Source: a bacterium
GTDB lineage: Archaea; Nanoarchaeota; Nanoarchaeia; Woesearchaeales; UBA10216
Direction of reading: 5' to 3'
Assembly: GCA_024206195.1 (NCBI GenBank)
Contig: JAAGZO010001021.1
Span: 1-64,000, forward strand
Length of the DNA stretch: 64,000 bases
The notes beneath the pieces were generated by a model. The model was not told the origin of the DNA and made no database searches. It saw nothing but the letters and a program-made list of their open reading frames with translations. Made by a program: the position numbers and the translations under genes. Positions within the stretch are counted from its first letter, which is position 1; the number at the start of each line of letters is the position of its first letter. Of this stretch, positions 51,548 to 60,420 are shown piece after piece.

Positions 51548-52276
51548 ATGAAAGGTCTTGTTATACTGCCGGTTTACAACGATACATCCAGGATTAAGCA
51601 TATTGTTAGGAATATCAAGCTAGACGTTCTTATTGTCAATGATGGGAGCGAAAAGCCAATAGACAGCGTATTGCACTCTTTAAAGCCAAAGAAGCTTATC
51701 TCTTACAAGAAGAATCAGGGAAAAGGATATGCTTTGAAGCAGGGTTTCTCTTATGCAATAAAAAACAAATATGATTTTGTCATAACAATGGATTCAGATG
51801 GTGAGCATAAGCCAGAAGACATCAATAACTTTACAAAGTGCATTGAGAACTATGATTTTGTTATTGGCGAACGCAAAATCTTCCGTTCTGCGCAAAGATC
51901 TTTTTTGAATTTCCTTGGAGGCCTAAGTTTCAAGCTTTTAATCCCTAACCTGAAAGATACCCAGTGCGGTTTTAGAGCGATTAAAACAGATCTGCTGAAA
52001 AAATTGCCCCTAAAATGCAATGGCTTTGAAATTGAAACAGAGATGCTCCTTGAAGCATACAAAATCAAAGCAAGGTTCAAGTCAATCCCTATCAAAAGCG
52101 ATCCCCGTTCTTTCAGTAATGTGAAGATGAGGGATTATGTAAGAATAAATAATTTCTTTGATTCATGGGTTATAAATAATAATCTTAACGTAAGTTTTAT
52201 AAATAAGCTGCCTCTTATGCTGTTAGTTTATTTCGGTATGGTAACCGGTTTTGTGATGAAGAGGATTATAAGATGA
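51548..52276 (+). CDS. GT2 glycosyltransferase, dolichyl-phosphate sugar synthase-like
   Basis: A 242-residue GT-A enzyme. The N-terminus is VILPVYNDTSRI, then VLIVNDGS, the acidic motif FVITMDSDGEHKPEDI and a later TQCGFRAIKTDLLKKL, as in dolichyl-phosphate mannose or glucose synthases. A single C-terminal membrane segment (LPLMLLVYFGMVTGFVM) anchors it. It would transfer a sugar from a nucleotide donor to a polyprenyl phosphate. Two tiny membrane proteins follow with overlapping start and stop codons. Confidence 0.88.
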   Translation: MKGLVILPVYNDTSRIKHIVRNIKLDVLIVNDGSEKPIDSVLHSLKPKKLISYKKNQGKGYALKQGFSYAIKNKYDFVITMDSDGEHKPEDINNFTKCIENYDFVIGERKIFRSAQRSFLNFLGGLSFKLLIPNLKDTQCGFRAIKTDLLKKLPLKCNGFEIETEMLLEAYKIKARFKSIPIKSDPRSFSNVKMRDYVRINNFFDSWVINNNLNVSFINKLPLMLLVYFGMVTGFVMKRIIR

Positions 52277-52392
52277 ATAGCGCATTAATATTGGTATATA
52301 CACACGTGCCTTATCTTATAGTTAGCATGCTGGGGTTATATTTCATGCATCGTTTGCGCATTAAACTAAAGGAGATAAAACAGGTGATTTGA
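52273..52392 (+). CDS. Tiny membrane protein coupled to GT2
   Basis: A 39-residue protein. The ATG overlaps the GT2 stop (ATGA). One membrane segment (HVPYLIVSMLGLYFMHRL) is followed by a basic cytosolic end (RLRIKLKEIKQVI). There is no known family. The overlap at both ends is the main support; it may assist the glycosyltransferase. Confidence 0.5.
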   Translation: MNSALILVYTHVPYLIVSMLGLYFMHRLRIKLKEIKQVI

Positions 52393-52520
52393 TGGACACA
52401 GTTCAGGCAATTATTTGGACCCAGATTCCGATTTCAATAGCAATACTGATCGGCGCATGGCAGCTCTGGTTAATCAAGAAAGAGCTTCTGGAAATTTTGA
52501 GAAAGCTGTCAAAAAAATAG
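52392..52520 (+). CDS. Second tiny membrane protein
   Basis: A 42-residue protein. The ATG shares its A with the preceding stop (TGATG), giving translational coupling. One membrane segment (IPISIAILIGAWQLWLI) and a basic helical tail (KKELLEILRKLSKK) give the same plan as the preceding protein. There is no known family. Confidence 0.5.
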   Translation: MDTVQAIIWTQIPISIAILIGAWQLWLIKKELLEILRKLSKK

Positions 52521-52578
52521 TGCACCGAAATGTTTTTATATAAAGCTCTAAAACTTAACTTGTCTTTAAACTAAATGG

Positions 52579-53961
52579 GTGGTATCAATAAAATTCGTAT
52601 TAATTATTCCTAACTTGAATGGATTCTCGACAAGAGAGCCCCCTTTGGGGTTAGCTTATATTACAGCGGTTTTAAGAAAAATTGGTCATAAAGTATTGAT
52701 TATTGATGCTCATGCATGCAATCTTAAGCCTGCAGAGGTCATAAGGAGAACAGTGATTAATTCTCCGGATTATGTGGGTATCTATTCTACAACACCGCAG
52801 ATTAATGAAGCGCTTTTGATTGCTGAAGGAATTAAAAAACAGGACAAAAACATCAAAACAATGTTAGGCGGTCCACATCCAACTGTTCTTCCGGGTGAAG
52901 TTCTGAGTTCTAAGTTTGTTGATATTGTTATAAGAGGCGAAGCTGAACAGACATTTAAGGAGTTAATGCAGAAACCAATCGCAAAGGTTCCTGGTGTTTC
53001 TTGGAAGAAGAATGGAAAAATAATCCACAATAAGGATAGGGACCTAATAAAAGATCTAGATTCAATACCTTTCCCTGATTGGGATGGGTTTCCAATCCAT
53101 GCTTATCGCAATCCAACAAAGGATAATCATCCTTATTTGCCAATAATGGTAACGCGCGGTTGTCCTTATAGCTGTGTTTTCTGTTTCCAGAACATAAACA
53201 GGCATAGATACAGAAGGCGAAGCCCGAAAAACGTTGCTGATGAACTTGATTACCTGAAAAACAAGTACAAAATTAAGGAATTTGTGATTCTTGATGACAA
53301 TTTCACACTTGATGAAAAATACGCACTTTCTATTTGTGATGAGATCTTCAAAAGAAAGATCAACAGGCCGTGGAGCTGCGCAGGCGGAATAAGAGTTGAC
53401 GCTGCAGCCCCTAAGTTGATAAGATCAATGAAAAAAGCAGGCTGCTACTATCTGAGCTTTGGAGTGGAATCCGGAGATCAGGCAATACTGGATAGTATTA
53501 ATAAAAAAATAAAGCTGGAACAGGTAAAGGCAGCTGTAGACACTGCAAAGAAGGCAGGAATAAGAGTAACATGCTTTATTCTTATCGGGCTTCCAGGCGA
53601 TAATAAGGGCACAATAAAGCGGACGATGAAATTTGTCAAGGAAGTGGATCCGGATCTTGCACAAATAGGAACCGTTGTTCCGTATCCTGGAACAATAGTG
53701 TATGAAAACCTGAAAAAAGAAAACAAATTAATCTACAAAAACTGGTCAGATTATGTTAGGTATACATCGCGTGCCTTTTTTGAAACAGAGATAAGCAAAG
53801 AAGAGATAGAAACATTATACAAATACGCAATCAGAACATTTTACATGAGACCCTCTTTCCTTATCAAGAAATTATTCACGTCTCCAGGAGACTATTATCG
53901 GCTGAGCAAAGCCTTTTTAAAACACAACAAATTGTTGGATTATGTACTGTTCAGAATGTAA
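52579..53961 (+). CDS. B12-binding-type radical SAM enzyme 1
   Basis: A 460-residue protein. The N-terminal B12-binding-like Rossmann domain (FVLIIPNLNGFSTREPPLGL; MLGGPHPTVLPGEVL) lacks the DxHxxG histidine, as is usual for BchE/HpnJ-like enzymes. Next come LIKDLDSIPFPDWD and the radical SAM barrel with RGCPYSCVFC (Cx3Cx2C) near residue 195, LDDNFTLD, FGVESGDQAIL and IGLPGD. The C-terminal part contains FYMRPSFLIKKLF. Such enzymes methylate, cyclise or couple unactivated carbons. It starts with GTG at 52579 after a TTTTATATAAAG box. First of four paralogues within 9.3 kb. Confidence 0.88.
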   Translation: MVSIKFVLIIPNLNGFSTREPPLGLAYITAVLRKIGHKVLIIDAHACNLKPAEVIRRTVINSPDYVGIYSTTPQINEALLIAEGIKKQDKNIKTMLGGPHPTVLPGEVLSSKFVDIVIRGEAEQTFKELMQKPIAKVPGVSWKKNGKIIHNKDRDLIKDLDSIPFPDWDGFPIHAYRNPTKDNHPYLPIMVTRGCPYSCVFCFQNINRHRYRRRSPKNVADELDYLKNKYKIKEFVILDDNFTLDEKYALSICDEIFKRKINRPWSCAGGIRVDAAAPKLIRSMKKAGCYYLSFGVESGDQAILDSINKKIKLEQVKAAVDTAKKAGIRVTCFILIGLPGDNKGTIKRTMKFVKEVDPDLAQIGTVVPYPGTIVYENLKKENKLIYKNWSDYVRYTSRAFFETEISKEEIETLYKYAIRTFYMRPSFLIKKLFTSPGDYYRLSKAFLKHNKLLDYVLFRM

Positions 53962-53974
53962 TGAGTTGAATATA

Positions 53975-55366
53975 ATGGGTTGTAAGGTATTATTGATTTG
54001 TCCAAGAACGAAGCCATTCGCATTCACGAGAATGCCTAGCGAGGCTTATCCTCAGCTTGCGTTGGGATATTTAACTTCTTATCTTAGAAATAAGGGCATA
54101 GAAGCGGATCTTATCGATGCTAACGCTCTTAATCTGTCAAGGCAACAGCTGATAAATTCAATAAAGAGAAGAAACCCGGATATTGTTGGAATAACAGTGA
54201 GCACACCAACAGTATTTCCATCAATTGAGGTAGCAAAAATTTCAAAAGAGCTTGGTTGCAAGGTTGTGATGGGTGGTGTTCATCCAACAGCACTTCATGA
54301 TTCTTTGATTAAGAAACCTTTTGTGGATATTATAGTAATAGGAGAAGGAGAACAAACGCTTCTTGAGATAGCGCAGGACAAGCCGCTGTCAAAAATTGAC
54401 GGAATATCCTACATGAAAAAGGGTAAGGTTATTGTTAACAAAGAGCGCGCTCTGATAAAGGATCTGGATTCGATTCCATTTCCAGCATGGGATTCAATGC
54501 CTATCAATAAGTATGCTATTCAGGTAGCAAACAAGACACCATGTGTTACAATGCTTACTAGCAGGGGATGTTATGGCAGGTGCATTCATTGTTCATCTCA
54601 AATTATTTTCAAGAGAAGTGTACGTTTCAGATCAGCAAAAAATGTTGTTGATGAGATTGAGCTTTTGGTAAGGAAGTATGGCGTGAAATACATTTATTTT
54701 ATAGACTATTTATTTGTAATCGATAAGAACGTGACATATGAAGTATGCCGTGAGATAAAAAGAAGAAAACTGAAATTCCAGTGGTGGGCTGAAACAAGGG
54801 TTGAAACTGTTGATAAGGATTTGTTGCGTGCATTGAAAGATGCAGGTTGCGACAGGATTAACTATGGTATAGAATCAGGTGACCAGCAGATTCTTAACAA
54901 CATGAAGCGCGGGAACACACTTAAGCAGATAAGGCAGACAATCAAGTGGTCCAAAGAGGTAGGCCTAAAGGTAACAACAACATTCATGTTGGGATGTTTA
55001 GGAGAAACTAAAGAAACTGCAAACAAGACAATAGATTTTGCAGTTGAGCTGGATGCAGATGAGGCACAGTTTAGCATATATACGCCTTATCCAGGAACAG
55101 AGTACTATGATATAGCGCTTAAACAGGGAATAATAAGCAAGGATACATGGCAGGACTACTCTTTTTTTACAGGACAAAACAAGGTGACTCCTTTCAGGAG
55201 CGCGAACCTTACAAGCGAGGAATTGCAGCAGCTGTTCCACAAGGCTTACAAGAGGTTTTATTTTAGACCACGCTATATGATCAGGCAGATACCTAAGGTA
55301 TTGTCAAGTCCTTTCCAGATGAAAAGGGCAGTCCGTTCAATAATGCAGATTTTAAGAATGAGCTGA
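53975..55366 (+). CDS. B12-binding-type radical SAM enzyme 2
   Basis: A 463-residue paralogue. The B12-like domain starts KVLLICPRTKPFAFTRMPSE, has VVMGGVHPTALHDSL, then LIKDLDSIPFPAWD, the cluster motif SRGCYGRCIHC near residue 200, YFIDYLFVIDK, YGIESGDQQIL and a C-terminal FYFRPRYMIRQIPKVL. ATG 53975 follows the previous stop by 13 bases; an upstream in-frame ATG at 53942 would overlap the preceding gene and lie before the conserved start. It shares an operon with enzyme 1, the SPASM-like enzyme and the epimerase. Confidence 0.88.
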   Translation: MGCKVLLICPRTKPFAFTRMPSEAYPQLALGYLTSYLRNKGIEADLIDANALNLSRQQLINSIKRRNPDIVGITVSTPTVFPSIEVAKISKELGCKVVMGGVHPTALHDSLIKKPFVDIIVIGEGEQTLLEIAQDKPLSKIDGISYMKKGKVIVNKERALIKDLDSIPFPAWDSMPINKYAIQVANKTPCVTMLTSRGCYGRCIHCSSQIIFKRSVRFRSAKNVVDEIELLVRKYGVKYIYFIDYLFVIDKNVTYEVCREIKRRKLKFQWWAETRVETVDKDLLRALKDAGCDRINYGIESGDQQILNNMKRGNTLKQIRQTIKWSKEVGLKVTTTFMLGCLGETKETANKTIDFAVELDADEAQFSIYTPYPGTEYYDIALKQGIISKDTWQDYSFFTGQNKVTPFRSANLTSEELQQLFHKAYKRFYFRPRYMIRQIPKVLSSPFQMKRAVRSIMQILRMS

Positions 55367-55387
55367 CACAGGCTCACTTAATTTGGA

Positions 55388-56371
55388 GTGGTAAAAATAA
55401 CTAACTATGCTGAGCAAATAAAGATTATCAGGGCTTTAGTTCTAGCTAGATTTGGAAAAAGAGTTCCGTTGAGAGTTCTTCATCACATAACAGAAAGATG
55501 CAATTTCAGATGTAAGTATTGCGAAACAAGGGGAGACAGCAAGCTGGAACTCGATACAGAAACCACAAAAAGAATCATGAATCAGTTTCATAAGCTTGGA
55601 ACAACCTCCTGGAGCTTTGGCGGCGCAGAGGCCCTTCTAAGGAATGATATCGGAGAGCTGATTGATCATGCAAAAAAACTTCATTTCAGAGTGTCTTTAG
55701 TGACAAATGGTTCTCTTGTTCCAAAAAAACTTGAAGAGTTAAGGAAAGTAGACGTTTTTGTAGTCAGTCTGGACGGTCCAAAGAAAATTAATGATTATTA
55801 TCGTGGAAAAGGATCTTTTGACATAGCAATGTCTGCAATAAAACTTGCCCTGAAAAACCGCATGAATGTAAACATTAACACCACGCTTTCAAATAACAAT
55901 ATGCAGTACATAGACGAACTTGTTGAGCTGTCAAAAGAACTCAATGTAAAAATAAGTTTCCAGCCAATATATTTTGGCAAGGATAAAGTAAAGGACAAAA
56001 ACAGTTTTTTTGAAAAAAATAATTACCTGAAAGTCCTGGACAGCCTGATTAGAAAGAAGAGGGCAGGATATCCGATAGCAGCGTCAGAATCCTATCTTAA
56101 GTTAATCAGGTCTTGGCCTCATAAGGCACCTAAAGAACCATGTTATGCTGCAAAATTATTCTTTGTTTTGATGCAGGATGGAACACTACTGCCTTGCGGC
56201 CACGCAACCAGCGAGGGTGTTAACGTCACAAAATATGGTGTTAGGAAGGCAATTAAGATGCTTCCTGCACCTAGATGCATTGGTTGTTTTTCAAATTGTT
56301 ATCAGGAACTTAACATGGTTTTCTCTCTAAAACCGGAAGCTATAAAAAATGCAAGAGATAACTATTCCTAA
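55388..56371 (+). CDS. Radical SAM protein with SPASM-like C-terminal cysteines
   Basis: A 327-residue protein: ITERCNFRCKYCETRGD (Cx3Cx2C) near residue 36, SFGGAEALLRNDI as the GGE-like SAM motif, VSLVTNGSLV and VVSLDGPKKINDYYRG are classic for the PqqE/MoaA-type branch. The C-terminal PCYAAK, LPCGHA and CIGCFSNCYQEL would hold an auxiliary cluster (SPASM/twitch). There is no B12 domain. Family members modify peptides, or sugars and lipids by hydrogen abstraction; several act in lipid or archaeol head-group chemistry. GTG at 55388 is preceded by a GGAG site. Confidence 0.85.
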   Translation: MVKITNYAEQIKIIRALVLARFGKRVPLRVLHHITERCNFRCKYCETRGDSKLELDTETTKRIMNQFHKLGTTSWSFGGAEALLRNDIGELIDHAKKLHFRVSLVTNGSLVPKKLEELRKVDVFVVSLDGPKKINDYYRGKGSFDIAMSAIKLALKNRMNVNINTTLSNNNMQYIDELVELSKELNVKISFQPIYFGKDKVKDKNSFFEKNNYLKVLDSLIRKKRAGYPIAASESYLKLIRSWPHKAPKEPCYAAKLFFVLMQDGTLLPCGHATSEGVNVTKYGVRKAIKMLPAPRCIGCFSNCYQELNMVFSLKPEAIKNARDNYS

Positions 56372-56373
56372 AT

Positions 56374-57360
56374 ATGAAAAGAATACTCATAACAGGAGCA
56401 ACAGGATTTATTGGTTATGAACTGGTTAAAGCCCTGAGCTCAAAAGAAGAGATTATTGTACTTGCAAGAGAAGACAGCAATGTCTCCGCTTTAAGACGCT
56501 TTAAAGTCAAAGTTGTTTATGGAGATCTGCTTGACCAGGATTCTCTTAAGAATATCTTTGAAAAAGTAGGAAAAATAGACCTTCTTTACCATCTTGCATG
56601 CGTTATTGGCGATAATGATGAATCTGACAAGGATATCTGGAACTCAAATGTTTCAGGAACAAGAAAACTGTTGGAGGAAGCCCATAATCATGGTGTTAAG
56701 CGAGTTGTATATTTCAGTAGCATTGCAGTTTATGGTTACACAACAAAAATAGTTAATGAAAAATCTCCTTATTCTGCTAAGACAACAAAATATGGTCGGG
56801 CAAAAAGGTTTGCAGAAAAAATTGTATGGGACTTTAGCAGGAGAGGCCTTAAAGCAACAGTCATTCAGCCTGTTTTTGTTTATGGCACAAAATCAAAAGG
56901 TGCCCTGATAACATTATTCAAGGCAGTTAAGAACAAAAAATTCTTTTTCGTTGGAAGTGGAGAAAACAAGATTCATTTGGTTCATGTAAACAACCTTGTG
57001 GATGCAGCAATATTGGCATCAGGTAAAAAAGCTATTGGTAAGAAATACCTTGTAGGTGATGAAGATCTGATGTCGCTTAGAGAGCTGGTTACAGAGGCTG
57101 CAAAAATAATGAAAGTGGATCCGCCGAAAAGAAGAGTTCCAAAGTTCGCTGTACAGTCTGCAGCAATTCCAAAGAACATGGTTGCATTAATAAAAAGAAA
57201 AAAAATACCCATAACACAGTCCAAGATAGATTTCATGACAAAAAATATGGCAGGATCAATTAAAAGGATAAAAAAGGAACTGGGTTATAAGCCAAAAATC
57301 TCAACAAAAGAGGGTCTTAGAAAGGTTATTCCAGAACTAATAAAGAAAGGTAAAATTTGA
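56374..57360 (+). CDS. NAD-dependent epimerase/dehydratase
   Basis: A 328-residue extended short-chain dehydrogenase. The Rossmann motif is ILITGATGFIGYELVKAL, the active site has serines in VYFSSIAVYG and Y-x3-K in TKYGRAKRFAEK, then VIQPVFVYGTKSKG and HLVHVNNLVDAAILA. It probably acts on a nucleotide sugar or on a sterol/polyprenol-like substrate. The start is two bases after the upstream stop. As part of the radical SAM operon it could supply or modify the sugar. Confidence 0.88.
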   Translation: MKRILITGATGFIGYELVKALSSKEEIIVLAREDSNVSALRRFKVKVVYGDLLDQDSLKNIFEKVGKIDLLYHLACVIGDNDESDKDIWNSNVSGTRKLLEEAHNHGVKRVVYFSSIAVYGYTTKIVNEKSPYSAKTTKYGRAKRFAEKIVWDFSRRGLKATVIQPVFVYGTKSKGALITLFKAVKNKKFFFVGSGENKIHLVHVNNLVDAAILASGKKAIGKKYLVGDEDLMSLRELVTEAAKIMKVDPPKRRVPKFAVQSAAIPKNMVALIKRKKIPITQSKIDFMTKNMAGSIKRIKKELGYKPKISTKEGLRKVIPELIKKGKI

Positions 57361-57363
57361 ATT

Positions 57364-58311
57364 CTAAAAAGATATCTTTTCTTTTTCAAAAAGCCATAGT
57401 ATGCCGCCTGGTGCAACAATAAACCATGCAGAAAGCAGAGTGAGCAATGCATATGCAACAGCGTACTCTGCGCCAATTGCTGCAAGTGAAAAGAAGAAAA
57501 TCAGAGACACATCCCTGACTCCAATGCCTGAAAAAGAAAAAGGGAACCATTCTGTGATTATCACTATAGGATATATTGCCAATATGAAAAGATAGCTTAC
57601 TTTCAGCCCTAGTGCAAGCGCAAGAAAATAAACGCCAAGTATAGAAACAAACCAGCTTATGAATGATATCAGGCTTGCATAGGCAACCTCTTTTTTCTTT
57701 TGTTTAAGATTCTCCAGGCTTTTGTAGAAATCCTCAAAGAATACTCTGCCTAGTTCTTTCTTGTTTTCAGGAACTATTCTTTTGAATATAGGTCTTAGGA
57801 TTCTCCTGACAAAGTTTTTCTTCATTGAAACATATATCATAAAAACAAGTATTGCGCCGATAATAAAAACAGCAAAATAGATTTTTCCAAACCATATGTA
57901 AAGCATTAGTATGCCGACGAATGACAATGCCAGAAGAGTTACTAGCTCCAGAATTTTGTCAACAATAACTGTAGACAGGGAGTTCGCAACAGAGAACTTC
58001 TCTCTTTTTAGATAATATACTCTTAGAAGCTCGCCTGCTCTTGAAGGCGTAATCGCTCCAAAAAATGAGGTAATAAGCCAAACCTTGATGCATTTTAGAA
58101 TCGGATAATTCATTCCATAGGCTTTTATGATTACCTGCCATTTAAGTGATTTAAGGAAAATCAGCAGAGGAGTTAGTATTACGAATAATAAAACATAAGA
58201 CCATTTGATGTCTTCAAAAAGACCAAATATTTTGCCAGGCCCTATTCTATAAAGAAGATAAACAAAGATTAAGATACCGATAATTGCAAAATATCTCACA
58301 TTAATTTTCAT
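57364..58311 (-). CDS. AglD/UPF0104-like membrane flippase-type protein
   Basis: A 315-residue protein with about eight membrane segments. SFFGAITPSRAGELLRVYYLKRE and VVDKILELVTLLAL, plus ITEWFPFSFSGIGVRDVSLIFFF near the end, are hallmarks of the lysylphosphatidylglycerol-synthase-like TM (AglD/UPF0104) family. Archaeal relatives are linked to moving or finishing glycan-charged lipids. It is convergent with the epimerase, 3 bases apart. The role is inferred from family and neighbours. Confidence 0.82.
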   Translation of the reverse strand: MKINVRYFAIIGILIFVYLLYRIGPGKIFGLFEDIKWSYVLLFVILTPLLIFLKSLKWQVIIKAYGMNYPILKCIKVWLITSFFGAITPSRAGELLRVYYLKREKFSVANSLSTVIVDKILELVTLLALSFVGILMLYIWFGKIYFAVFIIGAILVFMIYVSMKKNFVRRILRPIFKRIVPENKKELGRVFFEDFYKSLENLKQKKKEVAYASLISFISWFVSILGVYFLALALGLKVSYLFILAIYPIVIITEWFPFSFSGIGVRDVSLIFFFSLAAIGAEYAVAYALLTLLSAWFIVAPGGILWLFEKEKISF

Positions 58312-58404
58312 ATGTTTATTGTGTAATTACGCGTTTTATTAAACTTTCGATTAATTTAAATACTAGATAAGAATCCATTTGCTCGGTATGGGGTGTAATT
58401 TTTT

Positions 58405-59772
58405 ATGAAGGTTGCTCTTATTAATCCTGGAAAATCTGAAATAAGCACAGCAATGTCAATGGGTCTTGGTTATCTGGCAGCAGTCGCCAGAGAAAAAGGA
58501 CATGAGGTTGTTGTAAAGGACATGGAGGTAGAGCCTGAGGGCTTAAAGGAGTTCTTGCTCAAGGAAAAGCCGGAAATAGTTGGGATCACGCTCAGCACGC
58601 CGCTTTTTCCATTGTCTAAAAAGATAATATCTCAGATTAGAGCTGTTCTTCCTGATGTAAAAATTCTTGTCGGAGGACCGCATGTCACTGCAGTTAAAGA
58701 AGAGATGCTGTCAGCTACAGAAGCAGACATCGCAGTGTATGGTGAGGGTGAGATGACCTTTGTGGAAATACTCGAAGGAGAACCGCTTGAAAAAATTCTG
58801 GGAATCTGTTACAGAAAAGACGGCAAACTGGAAACAAATCCTCCAAGGCCATTTATTCAGGACCTTGATTCACTTCCTTTTCCTGCGTGGGATTTATTCC
58901 CTCTTTCAGAATACCGGATACACCCTCCTTATGGGAAATCAAAGAAATTCATGAACATGATCACATCGAGAGGGTGTCCCTACAAGTGCGCGTACTGCAG
59001 CAAGGTCTGGGGTCATTCATTTAGGGGAATGAGTCCTGAGAGAGTTCTCGAGGAGATTAAGCTCCTTCGCAAGAATTATGGCATATCTGAATTCCGTTTT
59101 TATGATGATGATTTCACATTAAACATGAAACGCGCAGAGGAAATTTGCGATCTTATTATCCGGAACAACCTCAGAATAACCTGGTCATGCACAACAAGAG
59201 TTAATCTTGTTAATGAAAACCTGCTTGCGAAGATGAAGCAGAGCGGGTGCTTTCTAATATGTTATGGTGTTGAGAGCGGCAATCAGGAAATTTTGAACAC
59301 AATCAGCAAGGGCTATAAGATTGAGCACATTAAAACTGCATTTAAACTGACAAGAGCTGCGGGAATAAGAACCCTGGCTTTCCTTATGCTGGGTCTGCCT
59401 GGCGAGACAGAAGAAACCATTGAAGAAACTGTTGAGCTGGTAAAGGAAATAAAGCCTGATTTCTGTTCATGGGGCATTACATCTGTTTATCCGAACACTG
59501 AGCTGAAAGAAATCTTCAAGAAGAGAAATGCAAAGTTTACTCCTTATACAAATTGGGGCACTTTTACGATTGATGCAGCGCCGAATAAATATATAGAGTT
59601 TGCTGAAGAGAATCTTTCAATGGATTTCCTTGAAAAAAAAGTAAGGGAGCTCAACAGGGCGTTCTATCTTAGCCCAGGAAAGGTTTTCAAGGAACTGATC
59701 AATGCAAGATCTTTTTGGGAAATCAAAAGAATCATGAATGCTGGACTAAAACTGACCTTTAAGGGTAAGTAA
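58405..59772 (+). CDS. B12-binding-type radical SAM enzyme 3
   Basis: A 455-residue paralogue. The N-terminus is KVALINPGKSEISTAMSMGL, then ILVGGPHVTAVKEEM, FIQDLDSLPFPAWD, the cluster motif SRGCPYKCAYC near residue 195, FYDDDFTLN, YGVESGNQEIL, LMLGLPGETEETI and a C-terminal FYLSPGKVFKELI. It has its own promoter region and a GGGGTG site 8 bases before the ATG. It converges on the methyltransferase operon with 3 bases between. The B12 domain lacks a DxHxxG motif. Confidence 0.88.
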   Translation: MKVALINPGKSEISTAMSMGLGYLAAVAREKGHEVVVKDMEVEPEGLKEFLLKEKPEIVGITLSTPLFPLSKKIISQIRAVLPDVKILVGGPHVTAVKEEMLSATEADIAVYGEGEMTFVEILEGEPLEKILGICYRKDGKLETNPPRPFIQDLDSLPFPAWDLFPLSEYRIHPPYGKSKKFMNMITSRGCPYKCAYCSKVWGHSFRGMSPERVLEEIKLLRKNYGISEFRFYDDDFTLNMKRAEEICDLIIRNNLRITWSCTTRVNLVNENLLAKMKQSGCFLICYGVESGNQEILNTISKGYKIEHIKTAFKLTRAAGIRTLAFLMLGLPGETEETIEETVELVKEIKPDFCSWGITSVYPNTELKEIFKKRNAKFTPYTNWGTFTIDAAPNKYIEFAEENLSMDFLEKKVRELNRAFYLSPGKVFKELINARSFWEIKRIMNAGLKLTFKGK

Positions 59773-59775
59773 CTT

Positions 59776-60420
59776 CTACTTTACTATTATATAACGAAGC
59801 ATGCCTACGTTCTTTCCAAGAAATTCAGGTGAAATATTAATCGGGAAAACATTTATTCCTCCGGAAGCGACACATTCAAATTCGCTAAACAGCCTTCTGA
59901 GTCTTTTTCCGCTGAATGGCTTCTCTTTTATTCCTGGCATGAGGAACGGCCTTATGAAAGTCCATAGCGTGAATAGATTTGGAACAAAGGTTATTATCAA
60001 TCCATCTTTCTTTTTCATTTCCCTGAAATTGCGCAGAATTGTTTTTTGGTGTTGCAAGGAGAAATGTTCGAAAAGACCGTCACTGAAAATAATGTCAAAT
60101 TTGTTTTTGTATTTCTTTCCAAGTTCAGAATTCATCAGGTTGTCTGAGATGTATTCTTCGCTTCTGTTTTCTGTGTATCTTTTTGTAAGTTTAAGTGCGT
60201 CCTTTGAATAATCAAGAGAATACACTTTGCATCCTTTTTTTATCAGATAATTTGAAAAAAAGCCGCATCCGGATCCTGCATCAAGAACAGTCATCCCGCT
60301 TGTGACATATTTGTCAAGTATCATGTTCATTCTTTTTTTGGCAGAGCTTTTTTCGAACTTTGATTTATTTTTCATTACCCAGAATTCATCCCAGTTCTCT
60401 TTTTTTGTTGCGCTCTTCAA
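59776..60420 (-). CDS. Class I SAM-dependent methyltransferase
   Basis: A 214-residue protein: MTVLDAGSGCGFFSNYLIKKG (motif I), VYSLDYSKDALKLTK (motif II), FDIIFSDGLFEHFS and MKKKDGLIITFVPN fit the UbiE/Coq5-like class I fold. A helical stretch near residue 160 (FTLWTFIRPFLMPGIKEKPF) might touch the membrane. Last gene of a GT2-radical SAM-methyltransferase operon, with a 4-base overlap to the gene before it. The substrate is probably a lipid or sugar but is not shown by the sequence. Confidence 0.85.
   Translation of the reverse strand: MKSATKKENWDEFWVMKNKSKFEKSSAKKRMNMILDKYVTSGMTVLDAGSGCGFFSNYLIKKGCKVYSLDYSKDALKLTKRYTENRSEEYISDNLMNSELGKKYKNKFDIIFSDGLFEHFSLQHQKTILRNFREMKKKDGLIITFVPNLFTLWTFIRPFLMPGIKEKPFSGKRLRRLFSEFECVASGGINVFPINISPEFLGKNVGMLRYIIVK

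Noticed and set aside
52575..52600. ATG at 52575 as start of radical SAM enzyme 1
   Set aside because: It is in a different frame; the GTG at 52579 is the in-frame start next to the conserved N-terminus.
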